From JAVVHE01 sp032249695 (lineage in GTDB: Bacteria; Pseudomonadota; Alphaproteobacteria; Sphingomonadales; Sphingomonadaceae): a stretch of 64,000 nucleotides of DNA. The stretch's first letter is position 1. Every line of letters starts with the position of its first letter. Positions 28,259 through 37,835 of this stretch are shown here, one piece after another. A program made the position numbers and the translations under genes. Location: the NCBI GenBank assembly GCA_032249695.1, contig JAVVHE010000007.1:62001-126000 (forward strand), written 5' to 3'. The notes beneath the pieces are model-generated. The model made no database searches, was not told where the DNA came from, and saw only the letters and a program-made list of their open reading frames with translations.

Positions 28259-28540
28259 TCAGCGCATCAGGTGCTCGGGCGGCTGAAGCCAGCGGATGCT
28301 GCCCAGCTCGATCCAGCCGTGCGTGAAGTTCAGATAATACAGCCCGAACAGCACCGAGCTGATCAGCGTTGTCCACTTGAGCTTCCAGCCCAGTCGCGGG
28401 TTGTGCGGCGCCGAATCGGCTTCGCCGGGCACGCGGCGCGCGCCCGCCTCGTCGCTGGTCCGCACACGCCAGGGCAGCACCGCGAACAGCGTCAGCGACC
28501 AGAACAGCAGATAGATCATCACGGCGGAGGTGATCTTCAC
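28259..28540 (-). CDS. DUF1467 family small membrane protein
   Basis: A 93-residue protein with two membrane spans: SAVMIYLLFWSLTLFAVLPW near the N-terminus and LKWTTLISSVLFGLYYLNF in the second half, linked by a charged loop containing DEAGARRVPGEADSAPHNP. This is the DUF1467 pattern, conserved in alphaproteobacteria next to RNase J. Function unknown. The GTG start at 28540 overlaps the RNase J stop (GTGA). Convergent with the sigma-54 activator. Confidence 0.85.
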   Translation of the reverse strand: MKITSAVMIYLLFWSLTLFAVLPWRVRTSDEAGARRVPGEADSAPHNPRLGWKLKWTTLISSVLFGLYYLNFTHGWIELGSIRWLQPPEHLMR

Positions 28541-30192
28541 TGGCAGACGGCTCCCGACACTCGCACCAGCGCCACGTCGATCAGCGGCTTCTTGCCGGTC
28601 CATTCGCGCGCCACGCGCCGGAGCGCCTGGCGCACAGCGTCCTCCAGCTCGCGGTCGGAGCGGCCGCCGCCATTGACCGCCTCGCGCGCCGCCTTGCGGC
28701 AATCGGCGATGAATTCGCCGCGATCTTCCTCCACCGGTACGCCCTGCAGGTGGATCACCGGCTCCGCCGCCAGCCGCCCCTTGCCCGACAGCACCAGCGT
28801 CACCGCGAGATAGCCCTGCAGGCCAAGCCGCCGCCGGGCGACCATCGTCGAGCCATCGGCTGGCAGGATCACGTCGCCATCGAGCACCAACCGTCCGACC
28901 TTCTGATGCGCGACGACCGTCGGCGCACCCGGAGCGAGCCGGATCGCCGCGCCGTTCACCGGCACCACCGCGTGCGGCACGCCGCAGGCGCGCGCGAGGC
29001 GGGCGTGCTCCTCCAGATGGCGCCGCTCGCCGTGCACCGGCACTGCGATGCGCGGATGGATCCAGCGGAACATCGCCTCCAGCTCGGGGCGCCCGGGATG
29101 ACCCGACACGTGGACATGCGCCTGGGCGGCCGTCACGATCTCGACGCCAAGCGCGGCGAGCGCGTTCTGCACGCGGCCGATCGCGCCCTCGTTGCCCGGG
29201 ATCTGGCTCGTCGAGAAGATGACGCGATCGCCGCGCACCAGCTTCACGGGATGCGTGCCGTCGGCGATCCGCGCCAGCGCAGCGCGGGGCTCGCCCTGGC
29301 CGCCGGTCGCGATCACCAGCACGTCGCGCGGCGGCAGCGTCATGGCCTCGTCGAAGCTCACCGCATCGGGAAAGTCGCTCAGATAGCCCGCGCCCTGCGC
29401 CACCTTGAGGTTGCGCTCGACACTGCGTCCCGCGAGCACCACGCGCCGCCCCGTCGCGCGCGCGACCTCGCCCAGCGTGTGCAGCCGCGCGGCGTTCGAC
29501 GCGAATGTCGTCACGAGCACGCGTCCGCGCGCGGCGGCGACCGCCTGCTCCAGCCCAGCGCGCACGCCCGCCTCGCTGCCCGACGCCTCGGGATGGAACA
29601 CGTTCGTCGAATCGCCCACCAGCGCGAGCACGCCCGCGTCGCCGATCCGCGTCAGCTCGGCCTCGGTCGACGGCGCGCCGATCACCGCCGCATCGTCGAG
29701 CTTCCAGTCGCCGGTGTGGAAGACGGTGCCATAGGCCGTCTCGATCAGCACCGCGTTGCCCTCGGGGATCGAATGCGCCAGCGGCACATGGCGGATGCGG
29801 AACGGCCCGAGCGTGACCACCTCGCCGCGTTCGACCTCGTGGACCTTCAGCTCGCCGTCCACGCCCTCGTCGGCGAGCTTGTGGCGGATCAGGCCCGCGG
29901 TGAAGCGCGTCGCATAGAGCGGCACGCCCAGATCGGCGGCGAGATAGGGGATCGCGCCGATATGATCCTCGTGCCCATGTGTCAGCACGATGCCGACGAG
30001 ATCCTTCGCACGCTCCTCGATGAAGGCGAGATCGGGAAACACGAGGTCAATGCCGGGCAACTCCGAATCGGCGAAGGTCATGCCGAGGTCGACGAGCAGC
30101 CACTTGCCGTCGCAGCCATAGAGGTTCGCGTTCATGCCGATCTCGCCGCTGCCGCCGAGCGGCAGGAAGATCAGCTCATTCTTGGGTGTCAT
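28537..30192 (-). CDS. rnj: Ribonuclease J
   Basis: A 551-residue metallo-beta-lactamase/beta-CASP ribonuclease, with 5'-3' exonuclease and endonuclease activity in RNA processing and decay. Metal motifs are THGHEDHIGA near residue 71-80 and the GDW segment; the beta-CASP core shows TTFASNAARLHTL, ATGGQGEPRAAL, STSQIPGNEGAIG and HVSGHPGRPEL. The C-terminal domain is shorter than in Gram-positive RNase J1. The start ATG overlaps the coaX stop by one base (TGATG style). It sits in an operon with birA and coaX. Confidence 0.95.
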   Translation of the reverse strand: MTPKNELIFLPLGGSGEIGMNANLYGCDGKWLLVDLGMTFADSELPGIDLVFPDLAFIEERAKDLVGIVLTHGHEDHIGAIPYLAADLGVPLYATRFTAGLIRHKLADEGVDGELKVHEVERGEVVTLGPFRIRHVPLAHSIPEGNAVLIETAYGTVFHTGDWKLDDAAVIGAPSTEAELTRIGDAGVLALVGDSTNVFHPEASGSEAGVRAGLEQAVAAARGRVLVTTFASNAARLHTLGEVARATGRRVVLAGRSVERNLKVAQGAGYLSDFPDAVSFDEAMTLPPRDVLVIATGGQGEPRAALARIADGTHPVKLVRGDRVIFSTSQIPGNEGAIGRVQNALAALGVEIVTAAQAHVHVSGHPGRPELEAMFRWIHPRIAVPVHGERRHLEEHARLARACGVPHAVVPVNGAAIRLAPGAPTVVAHQKVGRLVLDGDVILPADGSTMVARRRLGLQGYLAVTLVLSGKGRLAAEPVIHLQGVPVEEDRGEFIADCRKAAREAVNGGGRSDRELEDAVRQALRRVAREWTGKKPLIDVALVRVSGAVCQ

Positions 30193-30974
30193 CAGGTGGG
30201 TGTGTTTCTTTCGTCAATCAGCATCAGGCCGCGGATCGTGAGATCGGGCTCCACCCGGCCGATCGCCCCGCAATGCTCACGGAACAGCGGTGCCAGGCCC
30301 CCGGTTGCGATGACCGCCGCACGGCCCCCGAGTTCGGACGTAATGCGCTCCGCCAGCCCGTCAATGAGGCCGATATACCCATAGAACACCCCAGAGCGCA
30401 TCGCGTGCACCGTCGTGGTGCCGATGACAGGCGTGCCAAGCGCCGGCGCTTCGACCGCGATCCGCGGTAATTGCGCCGCGGCAGCAAACAGCGCCTCCAT
30501 GCTGAGGTTGATGCCCGGGCAGATGACGCCGCCAATATAGTCGCCGCCCGCGGACACGCAGTCGAAGGTGGTCGCGGTGCCGAAGTCGATCACAATGATC
30601 GGCGGCTCGGCGATGGCAAGCGCGGCGGCCGCGTTCACCAGCCGGTCGGCTCCAACCTGCGCCGGATCGGGCAGCGCGACGCGCAGGCCCGGGTCGGCGC
30701 CCGGCTGGCCGATCACGCGCGGCTCCACGCCGAAAAAGCCGCGCACGTGGCGGGTCAGCTCAAACATGGCCTGCGGCACCACCGATGCGATCAGCGCGCG
30801 CGTCACTTGGGTGCGCTGCAGCCCGTCGAGCTCGAAGAGCTGCTGCAACTGTACGGTATATTCGTCCGCCGTGCGCCGCGGATTGGTCGCCAGCCGCCAC
30901 TGGCGGACGATCTCGCCGCCCTCGCACAGCGCGAAGACGATATTCGTGTTTCCGACGTCGATCGCGAGCAGCAT
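30192..30974 (-). CDS. coaX: Type III pantothenate kinase
   Basis: A 260-residue ASKHA-fold kinase doing the first step of CoA synthesis, ATP-dependent phosphorylation of pantothenate; it is not feedback-inhibited by CoA and needs a monovalent cation. The N-terminal phosphate loop is LLAIDVGNTNIVFAL. GADRLVNAAAA, the catalytic-aspartate stretch IVIDFGTATTFDCV, and GGVICPGINLSMEALF follow. It is between birA (11 bases upstream) and RNase J. Confidence 0.95.
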   Translation of the reverse strand: MLLAIDVGNTNIVFALCEGGEIVRQWRLATNPRRTADEYTVQLQQLFELDGLQRTQVTRALIASVVPQAMFELTRHVRGFFGVEPRVIGQPGADPGLRVALPDPAQVGADRLVNAAAALAIAEPPIIVIDFGTATTFDCVSAGGDYIGGVICPGINLSMEALFAAAAQLPRIAVEAPALGTPVIGTTTVHAMRSGVFYGYIGLIDGLAERITSELGGRAAVIATGGLAPLFREHCGAIGRVEPDLTIRGLMLIDERNTPT

Positions 30975-30985
30975 AGCCCGCCCGC

Positions 30986-31690
30986 TTAGCCTTCGATCAC
31001 GTCGCCCGCATAGATCGTCTCCACACCCTGGGGTGTCTGGAGCAGCATCGCGCCGTCGTCGGCCAGCCCCGCGAACTTGCCCTCGCGCAGAGTGCCGCCG
31101 ACGGTGACCGAGGTTGACCAGCCAACCGGCGTCGCGTGCGCCAGCCAGTGTGCGCGGACGGGAGCGAAGCCGTCCTGCGCCCAGCGGCGGCGCCAGATTT
31201 CAAACTGCTCGATCAGCAGGCGGCAGAACGCATGCGCATCGGGCGGTGGGCTGCGGCCCTGGCCGAGGCACGAGACCTTGCGCCCCAGCCCCGCAGGCGC
31301 GCTCGCGAGGTTCACGCCGAAGCCGATCACCGTTGCCTCGCCCACGCGCTCCAGCAGGATGCCCGCGCATTTGCCGCCCACAAGCATCAGGTCATTGGGC
31401 CATTTCAGGCTGAGCCGCGCGCGCCCCGCGAACGGCACCGCGGCGTCATAGAGCGCCACCGCTGCGACCAGGCTCAGCTGCTGCGGCGGCCCCTCGCGCG
31501 GGCGCGGCTTCGCCAGCACCGACGCGAACAGATTGCCCGGGCCTGGCGCCCACGGCCGCCCTTGTCGCCCGCGCCCGGCGGTCTGCACGCCCGCGCGCAC
31601 CCAGGTGCCATCCTCAAGGGCCAAAGCGCTCGCGGCGAGATAGTCGTTTGTCGAGGCGAGGCTATCGAACTCAATTAAGCGCCCTGTCAT
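30986..31690 (-). CDS. birA: Biotin--[acetyl-CoA-carboxylase] ligase
   Basis: A 234-residue biotin protein ligase that activates biotin to biotinyl-AMP and attaches it to carboxylase carrier lysines. The adenylate-binding GRGRQGR loop is at 39-45, followed by LSLKWPNDLML and GGKCAGILLE. The enzyme lacks the N-terminal HTH repressor domain of E. coli BirA, so it is a non-regulatory type. A likely substrate is the carboxylase alpha subunit encoded at 37836-39833. It begins 45 bases after nuoN and may be cotranscribed with it. Confidence 0.94.
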   Translation of the reverse strand: MTGRLIEFDSLASTNDYLAASALALEDGTWVRAGVQTAGRGRQGRPWAPGPGNLFASVLAKPRPREGPPQQLSLVAAVALYDAAVPFAGRARLSLKWPNDLMLVGGKCAGILLERVGEATVIGFGVNLASAPAGLGRKVSCLGQGRSPPPDAHAFCRLLIEQFEIWRRRWAQDGFAPVRAHWLAHATPVGWSTSVTVGGTLREGKFAGLADDGAMLLQTPQGVETIYAGDVIEG

Positions 31691-31735
31691 GGAGCCGGAA
31701 CGTATAGGGCCCCGTCAAAGCTGCAACGGCGTCTC

Positions 31736-33181
31736 TCAGCGCGGGAATAGCGTCCCCGCGGCGACCTGCGCGGCTGCGAACAGCGGCGACAGCGCCAGCC
31801 AGCCCAGCGGCGACAGCGCCGCCGTAGAGGCGAGCAGCAGCGCGCCGTTCACCGTCGACAGCCGCGGCCCGAACGCGGTGCGCGGCTCGTCGAAATACAT
31901 CGTCTTGACGATCCGCAGATAATAGTAGGCGCCCACCACGCTCGCCACGACGCCGAGGATCGCGAGCGGGTAGAGCCCCGCGTCCATCGCAGCGCGAAAA
32001 ACCGCCAGCTTCGGGAAAAAGCCCAGCAACGGCGGGATTCCCGCCAGGCTGAACATGATGAACGCCAGCGCCGCCGCCAGGCCCGGGTGCCGGGCGTTGA
32101 GGCCCGCGAGGCTTGCGATGTCCTCGATCTGGCGCCCGTCGGGATCGCGCAGGTCCAGGATCGCGAGGAACGCTCCGATCGTCATCACGACGTAGATCGC
32201 CATGTAGAACAGCACCGATGCAGCGCCCGCCGCTCCGCCGACCGCCAAGCCGATCAGCGCGAAGCCGACATTGTTGATCGACGAGTAGGCCATCAGCCGC
32301 TTGAAACTGGTCTGCCCGATCGCTCCGACCGCGCCGAGGAACATCGACCCCACGCTCATGAACGCGACGATGGCCTGCCACCTGTCCTGCGCTCCGCCAA
32401 ACGCCTCCAGCAGCAGCCGCGTGAACAGCCCCATCGCGGCAACCTTGGGTACTGCGGCGAAGAACGCCACAACCGGCGTGGGCGCGCCCTCGTAGACGTC
32501 GGGTGTCCACATGTGGAACGGGACTGCGCTCACCTTGAACGCCAGCCCAACCATCGTGAACACCAGGCCCACGAGCGCGCCGAGCGCCAGCGCATGGCCG
32601 CCGAGCGCGGTGTGCACCGCGGCGAACTGCGTCGTGCCGGCGAACCCGTAGACCAGGCTGATGCCGAACAGCATGATGCCCGACGACAGCGCGCCGAGCA
32701 GGAAGTATTTCAGGCCCGCCTCGGACGAACGCGTGTCGCTCCGCTGGAACGCGGCGAGAACGTAGAGCGCCAGGCTCTGCAGCTCGAGCCCGATATAGAG
32801 CGTCAAGAGGTCGGCGGCCGACGCCATCAGGCTCATGCCCAGCACCGACAGCAGGATCAGGATCGGATATTCGAAGCGCCCCTGCGCGGTGCGGCGCAGC
32901 GCTGGCACCGCGAGGATGATCGACACCGCCGCGGAGGCGTAGATCGTCACCTTCAGAAACTGCGCGAAGCGGTCGGCCGCGAACAGCCCGCCATAGGCGA
33001 ACGCGCGCTCGGGCTGGCCCAGCATCGCCGGGCCGGCGCCGAGCAGCACGACAACCGACGACCAGCTGACCGCAGCGAGCGAGCGGTCGCCCCGGAAGAC
33101 CGCGGTCACCAGCAGCAGCAATGCCGAGAGGCCGATGATCAGTTCGGGCGCGGTCAGCGCGATGTTGGGTGGCAGGCTCAT
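31736..33181 (-). CDS. nuoN: NADH-quinone oxidoreductase subunit N
   Basis: A 481-residue antiporter-like proton-pumping subunit of complex I with about 14 membrane spans. Typical segments include [80 protein letters not shown] with the key lysine and glutamate, and [18 protein letters not shown] overlaps the nuoM stop by 4 bases. Last nuo gene of the block. Confidence 0.96.
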   Translation of the reverse strand: MSLPPNIALTAPELIIGLSALLLLVTAVFRGDRSLAAVSWSSVVVLLGAGPAMLGQPERAFAYGGLFAADRFAQFLKVTIYASAAVSIILAVPALRRTAQGRFEYPILILLSVLGMSLMASAADLLTLYIGLELQSLALYVLAAFQRSDTRSSEAGLKYFLLGALSSGIMLFGISLVYGFAGTTQFAAVHTALGGHALALGALVGLVFTMVGLAFKVSAVPFHMWTPDVYEGAPTPVVAFFAAVPKVAAMGLFTRLLLEAFGGAQDRWQAIVAFMSVGSMFLGAVGAIGQTSFKRLMAYSSINNVGFALIGLAVGGAAGAASVLFYMAIYVVMTIGAFLAILDLRDPDGRQIEDIASLAGLNARHPGLAAALAFIMFSLAGIPPLLGFFPKLAVFRAAMDAGLYPLAILGVVASVVGAYYYLRIVKTMYFDEPRTAFGPRLSTVNGALLLASTAALSPLGWLALSPLFAAAQVAAGTLFPR

Positions 33182-34743
33182 CGGTTCGTCTCCGCGCGGG
33201 CTTCCGCAACCGGCGTCAGTGCCGCCTCGGCCTGCCGGACCGCGGCGGCGCGAGCGCGCTCGATGCGCTCCCTCGGCGGGCCGGCCGCTTCCAGCCGCGC
33301 GAGCACGCGGCCGACCGGAGCGCGGATGGGATCGATGATCGGATTGGGGTGGATGCCCATATATAGCACTGCGAGGCCAAGCGGCGCGAGGACCGCGTAT
33401 TCGCGTGCGCTAAGATCGGGCATTGTCGCGGCGTCCGGGTTGGTCACCGCGCCGAAGATCACGCGGCGGTAGAGATAGAGCATATAGGCCGCGCCGGTGA
33501 TGAGGCCGGTGGTCATCAGCAGCACCAGCCACGACGACGCCTGGAACGCACCCGACAGCGACAGGAATTCGCCGACGAAGCCGCTGGTGCCGGGCAGGCC
33601 GACCGATCCCAGCGTGAACAGGAAGAAGAACAGCGCATAGCGCGGCATCGTCTCGGCCAGGCCACCGTATCTGGCGATCTCGCGCGTGTGCATCCGGTCG
33701 TAGACCACGCCCACGCACAGGAACAAGGCGCCGCTCACAAGACCGTGCGACAGCATCTGGATCATCGCGCCTTCCAGCCCCTGCCGGTTGAACGCGAACA
33801 GCCCGGCGGTCACGAACGCCATGTGCGCCACCGACGAGTAGGCGATCAGCTTCTTCATGTCGGCCTGCACCAGCGCCACCAGCGAGGTGTAGACGACCGC
33901 CACCATCGACAGCGCCCAGACGATCCAGACGAGGTCGACGCTCGCTTCAGGGAACATCGGCAGCGAGAAGCGGATGAAGCCGTAGCCGCCCATCTTCAGC
34001 AGCACGCCGGCGAGGATCACCGATCCCGCGGTCGGCGCCTCGACATGCGCGTCGGGGAGCCAGGTGTGGACGGGCCACATCGGCATCTTGACCGCGAAGC
34101 TCGCGAAGAAGGCCAGCCACAGCCAGGTCTGCACGCCACTTGGGAAGTCGTGCGTCAAAAGCGTCGGGATGTCGGTGGTGCCCGCAGCCCTCGCCATCCA
34201 CAGCATCGCCAGCAGCATCAGCACCGAGCCGAGCAGCGTGAACAGGAAGAACTTGTAGCTCGCATAGATACGCCGTGCGCCACCCCAGATGCCGATGATC
34301 AGATACATCGGGATCAGGCCGCCTTCGAAAAAGATATAGAACAGGAACAGATCGGTCGCGGCGAATACGCCGATCATCAGCGATTCCATCAACAGGAACG
34401 CTGCCATATATTCGGGGACGCGCTTGTGGATGCTCTCCCAGCTCGCCAGGATGCAGAGCGGCATCAGGAACACGGTCAGCGCGATCAGCACCAGCGCGAT
34501 GCCGTCGATCCCCAGGCTCCACGCGAACCACGGATCGAACAGTGGCAGCCGCTCGCGATATTGGAAGCCGGGGTTGGCGCTATCGAAACCGACCCACAGC
34601 GCAACGCCCAGCGCCAGCTCCACCAGCGTGACGCCCAGCGCCACATAGCGCGCCAGCTTGGCGCCCGCCCCGCCCGCGCGGCCACCCGCCAGCAGCACGC
34701 CGAATGCGGCTGCGATCGGCAGCAGGATCATGATGGTGAGCAT
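33178..34743 (-). CDS. nuoM: NADH-quinone oxidoreductase subunit M
   Basis: A 521-residue complex I antiporter-like subunit. Conserved features include [56 protein letters not shown], with the key glutamate in [42 protein letters not shown], and [13 protein letters not shown]. The C-terminus has an extra charged, arginine-rich tail (about 480-521). It is 3 bases downstream of nuoL. Confidence 0.96.
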   Translation of the reverse strand: MLTIMILLPIAAAFGVLLAGGRAGGAGAKLARYVALGVTLVELALGVALWVGFDSANPGFQYRERLPLFDPWFAWSLGIDGIALVLIALTVFLMPLCILASWESIHKRVPEYMAAFLLMESLMIGVFAATDLFLFYIFFEGGLIPMYLIIGIWGGARRIYASYKFFLFTLLGSVLMLLAMLWMARAAGTTDIPTLLTHDFPSGVQTWLWLAFFASFAVKMPMWPVHTWLPDAHVEAPTAGSVILAGVLLKMGGYGFIRFSLPMFPEASVDLVWIVWALSMVAVVYTSLVALVQADMKKLIAYSSVAHMAFVTAGLFAFNRQGLEGAMIQMLSHGLVSGALFLCVGVVYDRMHTREIARYGGLAETMPRYALFFFLFTLGSVGLPGTSGFVGEFLSLSGAFQASSWLVLLMTTGLITGAAYMLYLYRRVIFGAVTNPDAATMPDLSAREYAVLAPLGLAVLYMGIHPNPIIDPIRAPVGRVLARLEAAGPPRERIERARAAAVRQAEAALTPVAEARAETNR

Positions 34744-34746
34744 CGC

Positions 34747-36792
34747 CTACCCCCGCGCGATCATCCAGGCTGCGAAGCCCGCCACGCCGAACAGCATCAC
34801 GAAGGCGTATGTGTAGACATATCCCGTCTGCAGCCGGTGCGCGGCGAGCGAGCCTTCGCCGACCACGCTCGCCAGCCCGTCGGCTCCGACCGCGTCGATC
34901 ACCCTGCCGTCCCCGCGCCAGAACAGCCGCCCGATCGCAAAGGCAGGCTTCACGAACAGCGTGTCATAGAGCTCGTCAAAATACCATTTGTGCATCAGGA
35001 AATCGTGCAGCGGCGCCCAGGTCGCCTTGAAGCCGGCTGGAATCTGCGGATTCCACACATAGCTGTTGATCGCGATCAGCAGCCCCGCCACCCACGCCGC
35101 GAAGGGCGACCACGTCACCCATGCAGGCACGTGGTGTGCCGATTCCTGGAAGGCGGCGCGATAGACCAGGCTGCCATGCCAGAAGGCTTCGCCGCGCTCG
35201 GGCCCGACGAACAGCTCGTGGAAGGCGAAACCCGCGCCGATCGCGCCGACCGCCAGCGCGAGCAGCGGCACGAGCATGACGAGCGGCGACTCGTGCGGAT
35301 GATAGCCGCCGGTGCCGTGCGCAGCGGCGACGGGGTGGTGAGGGCTGTCGCCGTGCTCGTCCGCCGGGTCGGCGTGGTGGGCCGCGTGCTTAATATGCTC
35401 GCTGCCCGCCCAGCGCGGCGTGCCAGCGAAGGTCTTGAAGAGCAGCCGCCAGCTGTAGAAGCTGGTCAGCAGGGCGACGACCACGCCCACGACAAACGCG
35501 ATCTGGCCAGCGTGGGTGCCGCGCGCGAACGCGCTCTCGATGATCGAGTCCTTCGAGTAGTAGCCCGCGAAGCCGAAGTCCGAACCCAGTCCAAGCACGT
35601 CGGGAATGCCGACACCGGTGATCGCCAGCGTGCCGATCATCATGATCCAGAACGTGACCGGGATCGCACGCCGCAGGCCGCCATAGAAGCGCATGTCCTG
35701 CTCGTGGTGCATCGCGTGGATGACGCTGCCCGCCCCCAGGAACAGCAGCGCCTTGAAGAAGGCGTGCGTGAACAAATGGAACATCGCAGCGCCATAAGCT
35801 CCGACGCCGGCCGCGAAGAACATGTAGCCCAGCTGGCTCATCGTCGAATAGGCGATGACTCGCTTGATGTCGTTCTGGACGGTGCCGATCGTCGCCGCGA
35901 CAAAGCAGGTGGCGGCCCCGACATAGGTGACGACGGTCAATGCCTGGCTCGACTGTTCGAACAGGGGCGACAGGCGGCACAGCATGAACACGCCCGCCGT
36001 CACCATCGTCGCCGCGTGGATCAGCGCCGAGACGGGAGTCGGTCCCTCCATCGCATCGGGCAGCCAGGTATGCAGCCCAAGCTGCGCCGACTTGCCCATC
36101 GCCCCCAGAAACAGCAGGAGGCACACGCAGGTCAGCGCATCAACGCGATGCCCCAGGAAGCCCAGCGTCGCCCCCTTCATGGCCGGCGCCGCCGCGAGGA
36201 TCGGATCGATTTCGATCGTGCCGAACAGATAATAGGCACCGAAAATGCCGAGCGCGAAACCGAAGTCGCCGACACGGTTGACGACGAACGCCTTGATCGC
36301 CGCAGCGTTTGCAGACGGCTTGTAATACCAGAAGCCGATCAGCAGGTAGCTGGCAAGGCCAACCGCCTCCCACCCGAAGAACAGCTGCACAAGGTTATTG
36401 GCCGTCACCAGCGCCAGCATCGCGAAGGTGAACAGCGAGAGATAGGCGAAGAACTTTGGCTGCTGCGGATCCTCGTCCATATAGCCCCAGCTATAAAGAT
36501 GGACGAGCGCCGACACAGTGGTGACGACCACCAGCATCACGCCAGTCAGCGTATCGAAGCGGATCTGCCAGTTGACGTGCATCGTGCCGCTGCTGAACCA
36601 GTCGAGCAGCGTCACTGCTCCCGCCGACGGCGCCGCGATCTGCTGGACGAACAGGTACCAGCTGAGCGCCGCAGCTACGAACACGGTCGCGGTGGTGACG
36701 GTGCGCGCGCCCGCGCGGCCCAGCAGGTCGCGGCCGAAGCCGGCGATTGCCGCGGCGACCAGCGGGCCGATGAGGATGAACTGCAGCGTCAC
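34747..36792 (-). CDS. nuoL: NADH-quinone oxidoreductase subunit L
   Basis: A 681-residue distal proton-pumping subunit of complex I. It has the antiporter fold (LVQLFFGWEAVGLASYLLIGFWY, KSAQLGLHTWLPDAMEGPTPVSALIHAATMVTAGVFMLCR, VIAYSTMSQLGYMFFAAGVG) and the long C-terminal part carrying the lateral helix. A His/Pro-rich loop (HAAHHADPADEHGDSPHH, about 455-475) is notable but not unusual for alphaproteobacteria. It lies 6 bases after nuoK. Confidence 0.96.
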   Translation of the reverse strand: MTLQFILIGPLVAAAIAGFGRDLLGRAGARTVTTATVFVAAALSWYLFVQQIAAPSAGAVTLLDWFSSGTMHVNWQIRFDTLTGVMLVVVTTVSALVHLYSWGYMDEDPQQPKFFAYLSLFTFAMLALVTANNLVQLFFGWEAVGLASYLLIGFWYYKPSANAAAIKAFVVNRVGDFGFALGIFGAYYLFGTIEIDPILAAAPAMKGATLGFLGHRVDALTCVCLLLFLGAMGKSAQLGLHTWLPDAMEGPTPVSALIHAATMVTAGVFMLCRLSPLFEQSSQALTVVTYVGAATCFVAATIGTVQNDIKRVIAYSTMSQLGYMFFAAGVGAYGAAMFHLFTHAFFKALLFLGAGSVIHAMHHEQDMRFYGGLRRAIPVTFWIMMIGTLAITGVGIPDVLGLGSDFGFAGYYSKDSIIESAFARGTHAGQIAFVVGVVVALLTSFYSWRLLFKTFAGTPRWAGSEHIKHAAHHADPADEHGDSPHHPVAAAHGTGGYHPHESPLVMLVPLLALAVGAIGAGFAFHELFVGPERGEAFWHGSLVYRAAFQESAHHVPAWVTWSPFAAWVAGLLIAINSYVWNPQIPAGFKATWAPLHDFLMHKWYFDELYDTLFVKPAFAIGRLFWRGDGRVIDAVGADGLASVVGEGSLAAHRLQTGYVYTYAFVMLFGVAGFAAWMIARG

Positions 36793-36798
36793 CGCGCC

Positions 36799-37104
36799 TC
36801 AGCCCTTCATCTGGTTGATGTCATCGACCGCGATGGTGCCGCGGTTGCGGAAATAGATGACCAGGATCGCCAGCCCGATCGCCGCCTCAGCCGCAGCGAC
36901 CGTCAGCACGAACATCGCGAAAATCTGGCCGGTGAAGTCCTGCAGGAAGCTGGAGAACGCGACGAAGTTGATGTTGACCGACAGCAGGATCAGCTCAACC
37001 GACATCAGGATGATGATCACGTTCTTTCGGTTGAGCACGATGCCCAGCACCCCCAGCGTAAATAGGATCGCGGCGAGGGTGAGGTAATGGGTGAGGCCGA
37101 TCAC
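36799..37104 (-). CDS. nuoK: NADH-quinone oxidoreductase subunit K
   Basis: A 101-residue complex I subunit with three membrane spans. It has the conserved membrane glutamates in [17 protein letters not shown] and [18 protein letters not shown]. The start is GTG 37104, overlapping the nuoJ stop (GTGA); the longer frame upstream is antisense to nothing useful and overlaps nuoJ. It sits between NuoJ and NuoL in the membrane arm. Confidence 0.94.
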   Translation of the reverse strand: MIGLTHYLTLAAILFTLGVLGIVLNRKNVIIILMSVELILLSVNINFVAFSSFLQDFTGQIFAMFVLTVAAAEAAIGLAILVIYFRNRGTIAVDDINQMKG

Positions 37105-37721
37105 AGCTTCACGCCCTCGCCCACCGGGACCTTCACCACATCGATCGCGGAGCGCGTGCTGACTGCATTCTGTTGCCACACTTTCTGCCGGCGCACGTCG
37201 CCGCGGCTGCGATGCGTCAAGACGATTGCGCCGATCATGGCGACCAGCAGCACCATGCCGGAGCTTAGGAATACGAAGACATAGCGCGTGTAGAGCAGCG
37301 TCCCGATCGCCTGCGTGTTGGTAAGGCCGGGCATCGCCGCGGCTGGCGTCGCGCGGGCGGCAACCCCGGCGGGCACGATCTGCCACGCCGCGACCGCGAT
37401 CGCCAGCTCGCTTGCCAGTACGATCCCCATCAGCACGCCAAAGGGCAGGTATTTGGTAAATCCTGCCCGCAGCTCGGCAAAGTCAATATCCAGCATCATT
37501 ACGACGAACAGGAACAACACCGCGACCGCGCCGACATAGACGATGAGCATGATCATCGCCAGAAACTCGGCGCCCAGCATCAGGAACAGGCCCGATGCGT
37601 TCACGAAGGCGAGGATCAGCCACAATACGCTGTGGACCGGGTTGCGCGACAGGATCACGCCCAACGCGGACGCAATGATGAAGCCTGACAGCAGATAGAA
37701 GATGAATGGTTGGACGGCCAA
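37101..37721 (-). CDS. nuoJ: NADH-quinone oxidoreductase subunit J
   Basis: A 206-residue complex I subunit with five membrane spans. Conserved regions include [54 protein letters not shown]. It is the first nuo gene here; directly upstream is a divergent carboxylase gene rather than nuoI. The shared intergenic space is 114 bases. The nuoA-I genes must therefore be elsewhere in the genome. Confidence 0.94.
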   Translation of the reverse strand: MAVQPFIFYLLSGFIIASALGVILSRNPVHSVLWLILAFVNASGLFLMLGAEFLAMIMLIVYVGAVAVLFLFVVMMLDIDFAELRAGFTKYLPFGVLMGIVLASELAIAVAAWQIVPAGVAARATPAAAMPGLTNTQAIGTLLYTRYVFVFLSSGMVLLVAMIGAIVLTHRSRGDVRRQKVWQQNAVSTRSAIDVVKVPVGEGVKL

Positions 37722-37835
37722 GGCCGGTTTCCCCCCGGGGCGATGGACCGCGTGGGCTTAGCCGCGCCGCAGCACAGCCGCAACCCGTGGTGCCGGACTG
37801 TTGCGCCGCAAGGCACACGGCTAAGGCTGGTGGCG

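Noticed and set aside
28750..30384. 544-codon plus-strand frame
   Set aside because: Antisense to RNase J and coaX; composition of a shadow frame.
33688..37065. 1125-codon open frame on the plus strand
   Set aside because: Antisense to nuoM, nuoL and nuoK, extremely rich in His, Arg, Gln and Asp, with no known domain.
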